This document shows positions 1-8,418 of a stretch of 64,000 nt of DNA, in pieces (the stretch's first letter is position 1; each line of letters starts with the position of its first letter). A model generated the notes under the pieces. The model had not been told where the DNA came from, did no database searches, and saw only the letters and a list, made by a program, of their open reading frames with translations. The position numbers and the translations under genes were made by a program. Source of the DNA: Vicinamibacterales bacterium (GTDB lineage Bacteria; Acidobacteriota; Vicinamibacteria; Vicinamibacterales; 2-12-FULL-66-21). The DNA is taken from positions 43,061 through 107,060 of the forward strand of contig DASXLB010000071.1 of NCBI GenBank assembly GCA_036496585.1. Direction: 5' to 3'.

Positions 1-672
1 CAGCCGCAACTGCTGCTGACCGCGTGCCGCGGCTTCACCGAATATTCCTACGGCTTCCTTCACGTCGAATCAGTGATCAAGGCAGCCGACGTCAACGCCG
101 CGCAGGACCTGCGAACGCGAGCCTCGAACATGTATCGCCGGGCGCGCGCCTACTGTCTCTCAGGACTCGCGCTGCGGCACCCCGGCGTCACCGAGCAGGC
201 GCTCGTCTCCGATCCCGGAGCGGCGCTGCGCGCGACCGACGTGGCGGACGTGCCGTGGCTGTACTGGGCGGCCGCCTCCTGGGGCGCCGACCTCGTCCTC
301 GCCCCCAATGCCGCCGCGCGCCTGACGGAACTTGCCGCCGTCCGCGCACTGCTGCGTCGCGCCAGGGACCTCGACGACACCTGGGATAGCGGGGCGATCT
401 ACGAGGCGCTGATTGCGTTCGACGGGCTGCCGCCGCTGCTCGGCGGATCGCCGGCGGCGGTGCGCGCGGATTTCACCAGAGCGGTCGAGCTCTCGAAGGG
501 GACGTCGGTGTTTGCCTATGTGGCGATGGCAATGGTGACGAACGATCGCGCCGAGAAGAACACGCTGCTCGATCAGGCGCTGGCGATCGACGTCAACGCC
601 TCGGTGTCGCGCCGGCTCACCAATCTCATCGCGCAGCGGTATGCCAGGGCGCTGAGGACGGCGTCTCGCTGA
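1..672 (+). CDS. TatT-like TRAP transporter-associated protein (3' part)
   Basis: The reading frame is open from the first base of the window, so the gene starts upstream and only the last 223 residues are visible. The visible start includes TACRGFTEYSYGFL, typical of TRAP-transporter TatT component proteins, which are alpha-helical TPR-like periplasmic proteins. The rest is helical, with an A/L-rich repeat character and the segment WLYWAAASWGADL. In the family this protein accompanies TRAP uptake systems, but no TRAP permease is visible here. A GTG at 73 is only an internal codon. The last 47 bases overlap the convergent gene on the other strand. Family call fairly secure; substrate unknown. 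Confidence 0.72.
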   Translation, partial: QPQLLLTACRGFTEYSYGFLHVESVIKAADVNAAQDLRTRASNMYRRARAYCLSGLALRHPGVTEQALVSDPGAALRATDVADVPWLYWAAASWGADLVLAPNAAARLTELAAVRALLRRARDLDDTWDSGAIYEALIAFDGLPPLLGGSPAAVRADFTRAVELSKGTSVFAYVAMAMVTNDRAEKNTLLDQALAIDVNASVSRRLTNLIAQRYARALRTASR

Positions 673-1342
673 GCGCGACGGGCCGGTCGTTCACGCTCTG
701 ATAGTCGTAGACGACGTTCATCTGTGCGGTGCCGACGAACTTCACCTTCGCGGTGGTCTCGGTGGCGACCGGCACCCGCGTGCCGCCCACCCGCGCATAG
801 CGCCGGACGATGCTGACGAGACTCGTCCAGAACGACGGATTCTTGGCGAGCCGCCCCTCGATGCGCATCAACTCGCCATGCTCGTCGAGCACGGCGCGTC
901 CGTCGACGAGCAGCACGTCGCTGCGGCGCGGCTTCATCTGCACGACATGCGTCCCGTCGACGTCGCGGCCGCCTTCCACGAACTCGTAATTGTTGAGCGT
1001 GAGGTCGCCCTTGTCGCTGTCGCCGCGGTTGATCAGGTCCTGCTCGCGCGCCAGCATCGCGCGCAGCACGCGGGCGCGCACCGTCTCGGAGCCGCCCTCC
1101 GACATGATCTGATAGCTGAATCTGCCGTCCTTGAGCTCCGTCCACGCTTCCAGCCAGGCGTCGTACTTGTTCGAGCTCTCCGTCGATGCGTGCATCCGCC
1201 GGTAGGCGCGGTACTGGCGCAGCGGCTGTTCGTTGCGCACGAAGAAATGCGAAACAGGGTTGGCGAGGCCGAGCTCAGCGTGGGTTGGCGCAACGGCCGC
1301 GCCCGCCAGCAGTGTGAACGCGATGACCCAAACCGTTCGCAT
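626..1342 (-). CDS. secreted hypothetical protein (238 aa)
   Basis: Not recognised as a named family. The first 22 residues form a clear Sec signal peptide (MRTVWVIAFTLLAGAAVAPTHA). The mature part is mixed alpha/beta, with beta-rich stretches (RFSYQIMSEGG, NNYEFVEGGRDVDGTHVVQM, LLVDGRAVLDEHGELMRIEG, VATETTAKVKFVG). These resemble LolA/lipoprotein-sorting-like proteins that report an outer-membrane lipid-binding fold; this is a pattern impression only. It is likely periplasmic. The C-terminal 47 bases overlap the convergent TatT-like gene, and a 148-base gap separates it from the divergent hupE-like gene. Confidence 0.6.
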   Translation of the reverse strand: MRTVWVIAFTLLAGAAVAPTHAELGLANPVSHFFVRNEQPLRQYRAYRRMHASTESSNKYDAWLEAWTELKDGRFSYQIMSEGGSETVRARVLRAMLAREQDLINRGDSDKGDLTLNNYEFVEGGRDVDGTHVVQMKPRRSDVLLVDGRAVLDEHGELMRIEGRLAKNPSFWTSLVSIVRRYARVGGTRVPVATETTAKVKFVGTAQMNVVYDYQSVNDRPVALSETPSSAPWHTAAR

Positions 1343-1490
1343 TCGAGGCCCCCTGTTCCCGGCATCGCAAGAATCGTGCTCACCGGTCTGTCGGCCGCTG
1401 TCGCTACGGTGGGTAAGCCGCGTCGCTCGAAGGACATCCAGCCCGAGCGCTCCGCCGTCACCCTGCCCGGTACGCTAGCATGAGCCGCGC

Positions 1491-2567
1491 ATGCGGTATT
1501 TCCGCACCCTGGTTGCGGCGGCGGTCCTGCTCTCGGCCCGGCTGGCCTTCGCCCATCCGGTGCCCTTTTCTTATCTCGACCTGCGCATCGGCCCCGCGGG
1601 GACAGACGGCTCGCTGACGGTGCACGTCTTCGACGCCGCGCACGACCTCGGGATCGCGCAGTCGGCGACGCTGCTCGATCCGGCCGTTGCGAGCCGCCAG
1701 TCCGCGGCGCTTCAGCAGATGCTCGATCCGCGCCTGTCGTTCTCTGAGGGCGATCGCCCGCTTCCCGCGAGGTGGGGTACGGTCGAGGTGCTGGCGGACA
1801 AACAGTCGCTCCGGCTGCCGTTCACTCTGCCGGGCCGGCCGTCCGCCCTGCACGTGTCGGCGCTGATCTTCCCCTACGATCCGCAGCACCAGACGTTCGT
1901 CAACGTCTACGAAGACGGCGCGCTGCGGCAGCAGGCCATTCTCGATGCCTCGCGGACGTCGCTCGAGTATTTTTCAGGCGGTGCGCGCGGCACTCTCGCG
2001 GTCGCCAGGCGTTTCGTCGCCGAGGGCATCCATCACATCCTCATCGGCCCCGATCACATCCTCTTCCTGGTCGGCCTGCTGCTGCTCGGCGGCTCGATCC
2101 GGAGGCTCGCGGTGGTCGTCACTTCGTTCACGCTGGCGCACAGCGTTACCCTCACCCTGGCGGCGCTTCGCATCCTGAGCCCGCCGGCGCGCGTCGTCGA
2201 GCCGTTGATCGCGCTCAGCATCGTCTACGTCGGGGTCGACAACCTGATGGTGCGCGGCGGCGGGCGCGACGTGCGCGGATGGATCGCGTTCGGGTTCGGG
2301 TTCGTGCACGGCTTCGGGTTCGCCAGCGTCTTGCGCGAAATGGACCTTCCGGCGCGCGCGCTCGGCTGGTCGCTGTTCTCGTTCAACCTCGGGGTGGAAA
2401 TCGGTCAGATGCTCGTCGTGGTCGTGGTGGCAGGCGCGCTGGCGGCGCTGCGTCACCGCAGCGAGGCGGCGGGGCGCCGGCTCGCGTTCGCCGGATCGCT
2501 AGTGGTCGTCGTCGCGGGTGCGTTCTGGTTCGTGCAGCGCGTTTTCTTTGCCGGAGGGAGCCTATGA
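1491..2567 (+). CDS. HupE/UreJ family membrane protein
   Basis: A 358-residue protein with a signal peptide (residues 1-21, ending ARLAFA before HPVPFSYLDL). An exported N-terminal domain of about 150 residues follows, then six or so membrane helices. The hallmark GIHHILIGPDHILFLVGLL lies near residues 178-196 and matches the histidine-rich first helix of the HupE/UreJ_2 family. Further conserved pieces are FTLAHSVTLTLA and FGFVHGFGFASVL. HupE/UreJ relatives are thought to move nickel or cobalt, but the two-domain form here is often found without hydrogenase or urease, so the metal is uncertain. Its stop overlaps the next start (ATGA), so it is translationally coupled to the MBL hydrolase. 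Confidence 0.85.
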   Translation: MRYFRTLVAAAVLLSARLAFAHPVPFSYLDLRIGPAGTDGSLTVHVFDAAHDLGIAQSATLLDPAVASRQSAALQQMLDPRLSFSEGDRPLPARWGTVEVLADKQSLRLPFTLPGRPSALHVSALIFPYDPQHQTFVNVYEDGALRQQAILDASRTSLEYFSGGARGTLAVARRFVAEGIHHILIGPDHILFLVGLLLLGGSIRRLAVVVTSFTLAHSVTLTLAALRILSPPARVVEPLIALSIVYVGVDNLMVRGGGRDVRGWIAFGFGFVHGFGFASVLREMDLPARALGWSLFSFNLGVEIGQMLVVVVVAGALAALRHRSEAAGRRLAFAGSLVVVVAGAFWFVQRVFFAGGSL

Positions 2568-3499
2568 GTCGGAGATGGATGGCTGGAATTTTCGGGATCG
2601 TCGCGGCAGGGTCGATGGCGGTGACCGCCTATCAGGCGCCGCCCGGAGGGCAGGCGGCACAGCCCAAGGTTGTTGACGCCGTCAAGCTGAAGGACAACCT
2701 CTACATGCTGAAGGGCGGCGGCGGCAACACCGCGGTGTTCATCGGCAGCACCGGCGTCGTGGTCGTCGATACCAAGCTGCCAGGCTGGGGCCAGCCGATC
2801 CTCGACAAGATCAAGGAGCTGACTCCAAAGCCGGTGACCACGATCATCAACACCCACACACACGGGGATCACGTCAGCGGCAACGTCGAGTTCCCGACGA
2901 CGGTCGACATCGTCGTGCAGGAGAACACCAAGGCGAACATGGAGAAGATGACGAGCCCGCCCGGCATGGGGGGAGGCGCCGCCGGCCCGAGCATCTTCCA
3001 GCAGAACAACGGCAAGGGGATGCCGAAGCGTACCTTCAAGGACCAGATGACGATCGGCAAGGGCGCCGACGAAATCGACCTGTATTACTTCGGCCGCGGC
3101 CACACCAACGGCGACGCCTGGATCGTCTGGCCGGCGCTGCATTTCGCGCACGCGGGAGACATCTTCTCCGGGAAGAACCTGCCGCTACTTGACAGCAACA
3201 ACGGCGGCAGCGGCGTCGAGATCGGCGCCACGCTCGCGAAGGCGCATGCCGGCATCCACAACGTCGATCTGGTCATCACCGGTCACAGCGCCGACATCAT
3301 GAAGTGGGCGGATCTGGCCGAGTACGCCCAGTTCAACAAGGATTTCCTGGGCGAGGTGCAGGCCGGGCTCAAGGCGGGCAAGAGTTCCGATGACATTGCC
3401 GCGGCCTGGAAGATCGACGACAAGTACAAGGGCTACACGATCGATCCCGGCCGGCTCAAGCAGAACGTGGCCGTGATCGCCGGCGAACTGAAGAAATGA
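2564..3499 (+). CDS. secreted MBL-fold metallo-hydrolase
   Basis: A 311-residue metallo-beta-lactamase fold protein. The start at 2564 overlaps the upstream stop and has GGAGGGAG just before it; the open frame extends much further upstream but only as an out-of-frame shadow of the hupE-like gene. An N-terminal hydrophobic segment (GIFGIVAAGSMAVTAY) suggests export. The metal site HTHGDH lies near residues 97-102, with a later GRGHTNGD histidine, an HAGD aspartate and a GHS histidine, so a complete dinuclear site is visible. It resembles cyclase- or lactonase-like MBL proteins; the substrate cannot be told. Its 3' end overlaps the convergent glycosyltransferase gene by 44 bases. Confidence 0.85.
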   Translation: MSRRWMAGIFGIVAAGSMAVTAYQAPPGGQAAQPKVVDAVKLKDNLYMLKGGGGNTAVFIGSTGVVVVDTKLPGWGQPILDKIKELTPKPVTTIINTHTHGDHVSGNVEFPTTVDIVVQENTKANMEKMTSPPGMGGGAAGPSIFQQNNGKGMPKRTFKDQMTIGKGADEIDLYYFGRGHTNGDAWIVWPALHFAHAGDIFSGKNLPLLDSNNGGSGVEIGATLAKAHAGIHNVDLVITGHSADIMKWADLAEYAQFNKDFLGEVQAGLKAGKSSDDIAAAWKIDDKYKGYTIDPGRLKQNVAVIAGELKK

Positions 3500-4811
3500 C
3501 CGGCCGCACGGCGACGATCCTGCCGAGCAGTACCAGCACCACTGCGCCGAACTCGATCCACAGGACCGGCGTCGGCACGAACCAGCGGTGCCCGAACTTC
3601 GACAGGTACCACACGAGGTAGACCGGCAGCGCCGCGTAGGTCCAGGCGATGAGCGGGACCGTCGCGGCGCTGAAGAGAAACGGCGTGAAGTAGAGCAGAT
3701 ACCAGGGGTAGATCACCGGCGCCGCGGCGAGCGACACGGCCATCGGCCAGGCCCAGGCCGCCGGATCGTCCGCCGGACGCGAGAACCGCATCCACGTCGC
3801 GACTGAGAGTCCCGCGACGACCGCCACCGCCGCCGCGACCTGCGGCGTCGCGAGCTCCGCCAGCCACTTGAACAGCGGCCCGTTGAACCGGATGAACGCG
3901 ACCACGTTCGGCACGGCGCCGAGCGGCAGGGCGCCGGCGGAACGGAACGGCAGATAGAGCAGCACCCAGACCAGCCCTCCGGCGGCGGCGTCGCGGATGC
4001 GGATCCGCTTCCACAGCAGCGGGACGAGCACGATCGGCAGCAGCTTGGTGGCGATCGCCATCACGAACGCGATCGCCCCGCGCAGCGTCCGTCCGGTCGT
4101 GAGCATCCACGCGGCAAGCGCGATCCACAGCGCGCCGAGCGCGTCGATGTGGCCGCTGTGCGCGACCTCGAGGATGACGAGGGGATTCCACGCGTAGGCC
4201 AGCGCGAGCCACGGCGGGCGGTTTGTCTGGCGCAGCCATCGGACCAGCACGAGGATGGTCAGGAGATCGCAGGCGACGAGCGCAAGCTTCATCGCGCGCG
4301 GCGTCTCGCGGATCGTCACCACCAGCCGGAAGAACAGCTGCGCCGCGGCCGGGTAGGGGGTGCGCGCGCGGATGCTCGGCATGCGGCGCGTCAGGTCGGT
4401 GTGGGTCCAGGCGATCGCCGGGTCGGCCGGGACGACCGTGTACGGATTGATGCCGAGCTGCTGCAGACGCCCGTCGTACATATAACGGACCATGTCGTTG
4501 TCGGCGCCGACCGGAGCGACGGCGACCGGCACACGGAACGCGACCGCGAGCAGCAAGGCGATGCGCAGCAGCCGCTCCGGGCCGAACCCCTGCGCTTTGG
4601 GCTGCGATGGGGCCAGCAGCCGACGCATCAGCAAGCCATAGACAACGGCGGGCACCGCCGCGAAGGCGAAGAAGAGAGGAGTGCCGAGCGGTGCCTCCGT
4701 GATCGCGAGAGCAGCGAACGCCGCGACTACGGCCGCGCCTCCCCAGCAAATCAGGCGGCGCACACGGGCTCCAGCGGGTCGCTTGGGGCAACGTTTCCCG
4801 TGGTGATCCAT
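3456..4811 (-). CDS. GT-C membrane glycosyltransferase (GT87/MptA-B-like)
   Basis: A 451-residue polytopic protein with about ten to twelve hydrophobic helices. After the second helix comes GADNDMVRYMYDGRL (near residues 101-115) and then GINPYTV. This is the acidic first-loop signature of GT-C transferases that use polyprenyl-phosphate sugars, as in GT87 and MptA/MptB-like mannosyltransferases. HSGHIDALGALW and YPWYLLYF are further family-like pieces. It probably adds a hexose to a lipid or envelope glycan on the outer face of the inner membrane. I chose the ATG at 4811 rather than one at 4880 because the upstream extension is Arg/Ser-rich and overlaps the divergent promoter region. Donor and acceptor are unknown. 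Confidence 0.75.
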   Translation of the reverse strand: MDHHGKRCPKRPAGARVRRLICWGGAAVVAAFAALAITEAPLGTPLFFAFAAVPAVVYGLLMRRLLAPSQPKAQGFGPERLLRIALLLAVAFRVPVAVAPVGADNDMVRYMYDGRLQQLGINPYTVVPADPAIAWTHTDLTRRMPSIRARTPYPAAAQLFFRLVVTIRETPRAMKLALVACDLLTILVLVRWLRQTNRPPWLALAYAWNPLVILEVAHSGHIDALGALWIALAAWMLTTGRTLRGAIAFVMAIATKLLPIVLVPLLWKRIRIRDAAAGGLVWVLLYLPFRSAGALPLGAVPNVVAFIRFNGPLFKWLAELATPQVAAAVAVVAGLSVATWMRFSRPADDPAAWAWPMAVSLAAAPVIYPWYLLYFTPFLFSAATVPLIAWTYAALPVYLVWYLSKFGHRWFVPTPVLWIEFGAVVLVLLGRIVAVRPVISSVRRRSRPRSA

Positions 4812-4923
4812 GGTCCCAGCCGCCGTGGCGGGCGACCGGACCGGGGATCGGGAAGCAGCGACACGGCGATATCTTGCCATGAAGCCGCTTGGCAGCAGAA
4901 TTGCTGAGTACGCAGGATCGAGA

Positions 4924-6120
4924 ATGGTAAGACCTGCCGCGGCGCTGTTCGTTGTTATGGTGATGGCGGGAGGCGCGCCGGTTGGCCACGCTCAGGAGGC
5001 GCAGCCGTCGGCTTCAGCCGCACAGCCTGCCGAACCGGCAGCACCGCTTCTCGAGAAGATCAAGATCGACCGCGCCGGCGGGATTCACGTCACCAAGCTT
5101 TTCGCGATCGTCTTCGGCGGGATCAAGGGAGGGTCCAGCATGGCGGCCGGCCCAGCCCTGAGCCATGACTTCGACGACGGTTCGTTCGTCCAGCTCAAGG
5201 GTGTGTACTCGATTCGCCAGTTCAAGCTGCTGCAGGCGCGCTACGACTCGCGGCCGATCCTGTCACGCCGCGCGATGGTCTCGACGCGCGTCCGATGGCA
5301 GGACGCTCCCGAGCTGTCCCTGTACGCGCTCGGGCCGCATTCGCCGGACGGGCGGGCTGAGTACGGCGAGCGCCGGATGGAATGGAGCGGCTTTCTGCGC
5401 GCCGGGATCGCGCCGCACGCGAACGTCACCGTCGGATCGGGACTCGAGCGTTACGCGCTCGACGCGGGATTCATCGACAACGGAGAGGACGAGCGGCTCG
5501 GCGTCGTGCCCGACGTGCCGGGACTGGCGACCCACCCGTGGTTCGTGCATTCGTTTGCCGGGGCGTCCTTCGATACCCGCTTCTCGCCCGACTACAGCCG
5601 CACCGGCACGGTGCTCGACGCCGGCACCCACGGCTACCACGACATGCACGACGGGCGCGGGTCCTTTCACGGTTTCGAGCTCGGCGCCGAACACCTGATC
5701 CCGACGATACGGACGGCGGAGGGTGGCCCGACGGGATGGAAGGGGGCGCTGGACCTGTCGGCGCGGGCGTGGCTCACTGAATCAGGGGATGGAAGCACCG
5801 TGCCGTTCTACCTGATGCCGACGCTGGGTGGCGGCGACTTCCTGCGCGGGTATCCCCTCTATCGCTTCCGCGATCGCAACGCGGTGGTGCTGATTGGGGA
5901 GTACCGGTGGGCGGTTCATCCGATGATCGACGTCGCCGCCCGCTACGAGGCCGGGGGCGTGGCGCCGACGCTCCACCAGTTGAGCGCAAGCGGCCTGGCG
6001 CAGTCGGCCGGCGGCGGCCTGCGCGTGCATTCCAAGACGGCCGGGCTGTTGCGGATCGACCTAGCGGTTGGCCAGGAAGGCGTGCAGTTCTCGATCGGCT
6101 TCAACGTGACCGGCGGTTGA
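4924..6120 (+). CDS. Omp85/BamA-type outer-membrane beta-barrel protein, no POTRA
   Basis: A 398-residue outer-membrane protein. The start at 4924 gives a clean signal peptide (MVRPAAALFVVMVMAGGAPV, then GHA) with AGGA upstream; an ATG at 4879 would add 15 residues. After a short Ala/Pro/Glu linker the whole protein is alternating beta-strand sequence. FLRGYPLYRFRDRN near residues 306-319 matches the R-G-Y/F loop-6 motif of Omp85 (bacterial surface antigen) barrels. POTRA domains are absent, so it looks like a stand-alone barrel rather than BamA or TamA. The last strands end in VQFSIGFNV. Its 3' end overlaps asd by 60 bases on the opposite strand. Function unknown. Confidence 0.72.
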   Translation: MVRPAAALFVVMVMAGGAPVGHAQEAQPSASAAQPAEPAAPLLEKIKIDRAGGIHVTKLFAIVFGGIKGGSSMAAGPALSHDFDDGSFVQLKGVYSIRQFKLLQARYDSRPILSRRAMVSTRVRWQDAPELSLYALGPHSPDGRAEYGERRMEWSGFLRAGIAPHANVTVGSGLERYALDAGFIDNGEDERLGVVPDVPGLATHPWFVHSFAGASFDTRFSPDYSRTGTVLDAGTHGYHDMHDGRGSFHGFELGAEHLIPTIRTAEGGPTGWKGALDLSARAWLTESGDGSTVPFYLMPTLGGGDFLRGYPLYRFRDRNAVVLIGEYRWAVHPMIDVAARYEAGGVAPTLHQLSASGLAQSAGGGLRVHSKTAGLLRIDLAVGQEGVQFSIGFNVTGG

Positions 6121-7167
6121 GCGCGCGCGCGCGACGATCAGCTCCGCGTTGAGGAGCGCGGCGCCGGCGGCGCCGCGGATCACATTGTGGCCGAGGGCGA
6201 CCAGCTTGTAGCCGAGGATCGGGCAGCGGCGGATGCGGCCCACCGTCACCGTCATGCCACGTCCGAGGTGCACGTCGAGGCGCGGTTGTGGGCGGTCCTG
6301 CGCCGGATGCACCACGATCGGCTGCCGCGGCGCCATCGGCAGGGCGCGTTGCTGCGGCTCGGCGGTGAACTCCGCGAGCGCGGCTGACAGATCTTCGAGG
6401 GACGGCTGCGCCGCCAGTTCCACCGACATGACCGCGGTATGCCCATCCGGCACGGGCACGCGCGTGGTCGTTGCACTGACGATGAACGATGCCGGGCGCA
6501 CCGCCCCCTTCTCGTATGTGCCGAGCAGCTTGCGCGTCTCGGTTTCAATCTTCTCTTCTTCGCCGGCGCCGATGTAGGGGATCACGTTGCCGACCGCATC
6601 GAGCGAGGCGACCCCTGGATAGCCGGCTCCCGAGAGCGCCTGTAGCGTGGTGACCATCACCCGTGTGACCTCGAAGGGCCGGAGCGCCGCGAGCACCAGC
6701 GCGATGTTGACGGCCGAGCAGTTCGGGTTGGTGACGATGCCGCCCATACCTTTCAGGCCGCGTGCCTGCCGCTGGTCGTCGAGCAACGTCAGATGATCGG
6801 GGTTCACTTCGGGAATGAGCAGCGGGACGAGCGGGTCCATGCGATGGTTCTTGGCGTTGCTCACGACGAGGCGGCCGCTCTCGGCATAGGCGGTTTCGGC
6901 CTCGCCCGCCACCGACGAGTCGAGCGCCGAAAAAAGGATCGCCGGCGCCTGCTTGACGGCATCGATGGCCACCACTTCGAGGCGCGCCACGTCGGTGGGG
7001 AGGGCGGCGGGCTGCCGCCAGGCGAGATCGCCGTAACGCTTGCCGGCGGAACGCTCGCTCGCGGCCAGCCAGGTTACGCGGAACCAAGGATGATCGGCGA
7101 GCAGCGCGATGAACTGCTGCCCGACCGTGCCCGTGGCGCCAAGGATGCCGACGTCGATTCTGTCCAT
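6061..7167 (-). CDS. asd: aspartate-semialdehyde dehydrogenase
   Basis: Makes L-aspartate 4-semialdehyde from aspartyl phosphate with NADPH, the branch point to lysine, threonine and methionine. The 368 residues begin with the nucleotide-binding GILGATGTVGQQFI. The active-site cysteine is in GGIVTNPNCSAVN (Cys near residue 150), followed by LQALSGAGYPG and a later GRIRRCPILGYKLVALGHN. The long TNPNCS version is the archaeal/fungal-type subfamily rather than the E. coli type. It is last in the minus-strand run aspartokinase-like gene, metB, asd, with 45 bases after metB, so it is likely under the SAM riboswitch. The 3' end overlaps the convergent barrel gene by 60 bases. Confidence 0.93.
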   Translation of the reverse strand: MDRIDVGILGATGTVGQQFIALLADHPWFRVTWLAASERSAGKRYGDLAWRQPAALPTDVARLEVVAIDAVKQAPAILFSALDSSVAGEAETAYAESGRLVVSNAKNHRMDPLVPLLIPEVNPDHLTLLDDQRQARGLKGMGGIVTNPNCSAVNIALVLAALRPFEVTRVMVTTLQALSGAGYPGVASLDAVGNVIPYIGAGEEEKIETETRKLLGTYEKGAVRPASFIVSATTTRVPVPDGHTAVMSVELAAQPSLEDLSAALAEFTAEPQQRALPMAPRQPIVVHPAQDRPQPRLDVHLGRGMTVTVGRIRRCPILGYKLVALGHNVIRGAAGAALLNAELIVARARSTAGHVEADRELHAFLANR

Positions 7168-7212
7168 GCCGCTCCCCTTGCCGTTGCCGTTCGAGCGGCT
7201 TCGGCGACCAGA

Positions 7213-8418
7213 CTATCCGCGTGCCTCGGCGAACTCGGACGCCGGCACCGCCGCGTTGAGCGCGCGCGCCTGTTCGACGGCCGCCAGCCCTTCGAGGAGA
7301 TCCGCGACGAGATCGCGGTGATGCTCACAGCCGGTCGACAGGCGGATCAACGTGTCGGATAGTCCAAGTTTCGCACGTTCTTCGGCCGGAATCGAGGCAT
7401 GGGTCATCCGCGCGGGATGGCAGAGGAGAGACTTGACGCTGCCGAGGCTCTCGCCGAGCGTGAAGAAGCGCCGGTTCGACACGAACGACACCACTTCGTC
7501 GATCGTGCCATCCAGCTCGAACGAGACCATGCCGCCGAAGCCGGACATCTGCCGGCGCGCGATGTCGTGGCCGGGATGCGACGCGAGGCCGGGGAAATAC
7601 ACCGCCTTGACGAGCGGGTGGCCGTAGAGCGCGTTGGCGATCGCCTCCGCGTTGTCGGCGTGGCGCTGGACGCGCAGCTCCAGCGTCTGCAGGCCGCGCA
7701 GCGTGAGCCAGCAATCGAACGCCGACGGCACGGCGCCGGTGGCGTTCTGCAGGAACTTGATTGGCTCGAACACCGACGTCTCGCGGGCGAGCACCGCCCC
7801 CTGGATCAGGTCGGAGTGGCCGGCCAGATACTTCGTCACGCTGTGCACGACGATGTCGGCGCCGAGCGCGAACGGCTGCTGGAAGAGCGGCGTCGCGAAC
7901 GTGTTGTCGACGACCAGGAGCGCGCCGGCGGCGTGCGTCGCGGCGGCGATCGCGCCGATGTCGTAGACGAGCAGGCGCGGGTTGGTCGGCGATTCGATCC
8001 ACACCAGTTTCGTCCGGGCCGTCAGCGCCCGCTCGAGCGCGCCTGGCGTGCCGAGATCGATCTGCCTGATCACGACGCCGAGCGGCTGGTAGACCTTGTT
8101 GAGGATGCGATAGGTGCCGCCGTAGACGTCGAGCGGAATGACGACCTCGTCGCCCGGGCGCAGATACGCCTGCAGGATGGCGTTCTCGGCCGCCAGCCCC
8201 GAGCCGAACGTCGCGCAGTAGTCGACGCCCTCGAGCGCCGCGAGCACCGTTTCGAGGCGCTTGCGCGTCGGGTTGTTGGTGCGCGAGTAGTCGAAACCGC
8301 GGTTGACACCCGGCGCCTCCTGCTCGAAGGTCGAGGTCTGGTAGATCGGCGCGATGAGCGCGCCGGTTTCAGACTCCGGCGGCTGGCCGGCGTGAATCGT
8401 CTTGGTGGCGAACTCCAT
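7213..8418 (-). CDS. metB: cystathionine gamma-synthase/lyase family PLP enzyme
   Basis: A 401-residue Cys/Met-metabolism PLP enzyme. Cystathionine gamma-synthase joins activated homoserine and cysteine to make cystathionine for methionine synthesis. Visible landmarks are FDYSRTNNPTRKRLE, TFGSGLAAENAIL, DVYGGTYRI, the aspartate in VVDNTFATP, and the PLP lysine in HSVTKYLAGHSD near residue 198. FFTLGESLGSVKSLLCHPA is the family's substrate-binding stretch. Sequence alone cannot fully separate synthase from gamma-lyase or O-acetylhomoserine sulfhydrylase. The SAM riboswitch and the neighbouring aspartokinase and asd argue for the biosynthetic role. AAGGAG precedes the start. Its first 50 bases overlap the upstream kinase frame. 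Confidence 0.85.
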   Translation of the reverse strand: MEFATKTIHAGQPPESETGALIAPIYQTSTFEQEAPGVNRGFDYSRTNNPTRKRLETVLAALEGVDYCATFGSGLAAENAILQAYLRPGDEVVIPLDVYGGTYRILNKVYQPLGVVIRQIDLGTPGALERALTARTKLVWIESPTNPRLLVYDIGAIAAATHAAGALLVVDNTFATPLFQQPFALGADIVVHSVTKYLAGHSDLIQGAVLARETSVFEPIKFLQNATGAVPSAFDCWLTLRGLQTLELRVQRHADNAEAIANALYGHPLVKAVYFPGLASHPGHDIARRQMSGFGGMVSFELDGTIDEVVSFVSNRRFFTLGESLGSVKSLLCHPARMTHASIPAEERAKLGLSDTLIRLSTGCEHHRDLVADLLEGLAAVEQARALNAAVPASEFAEARG

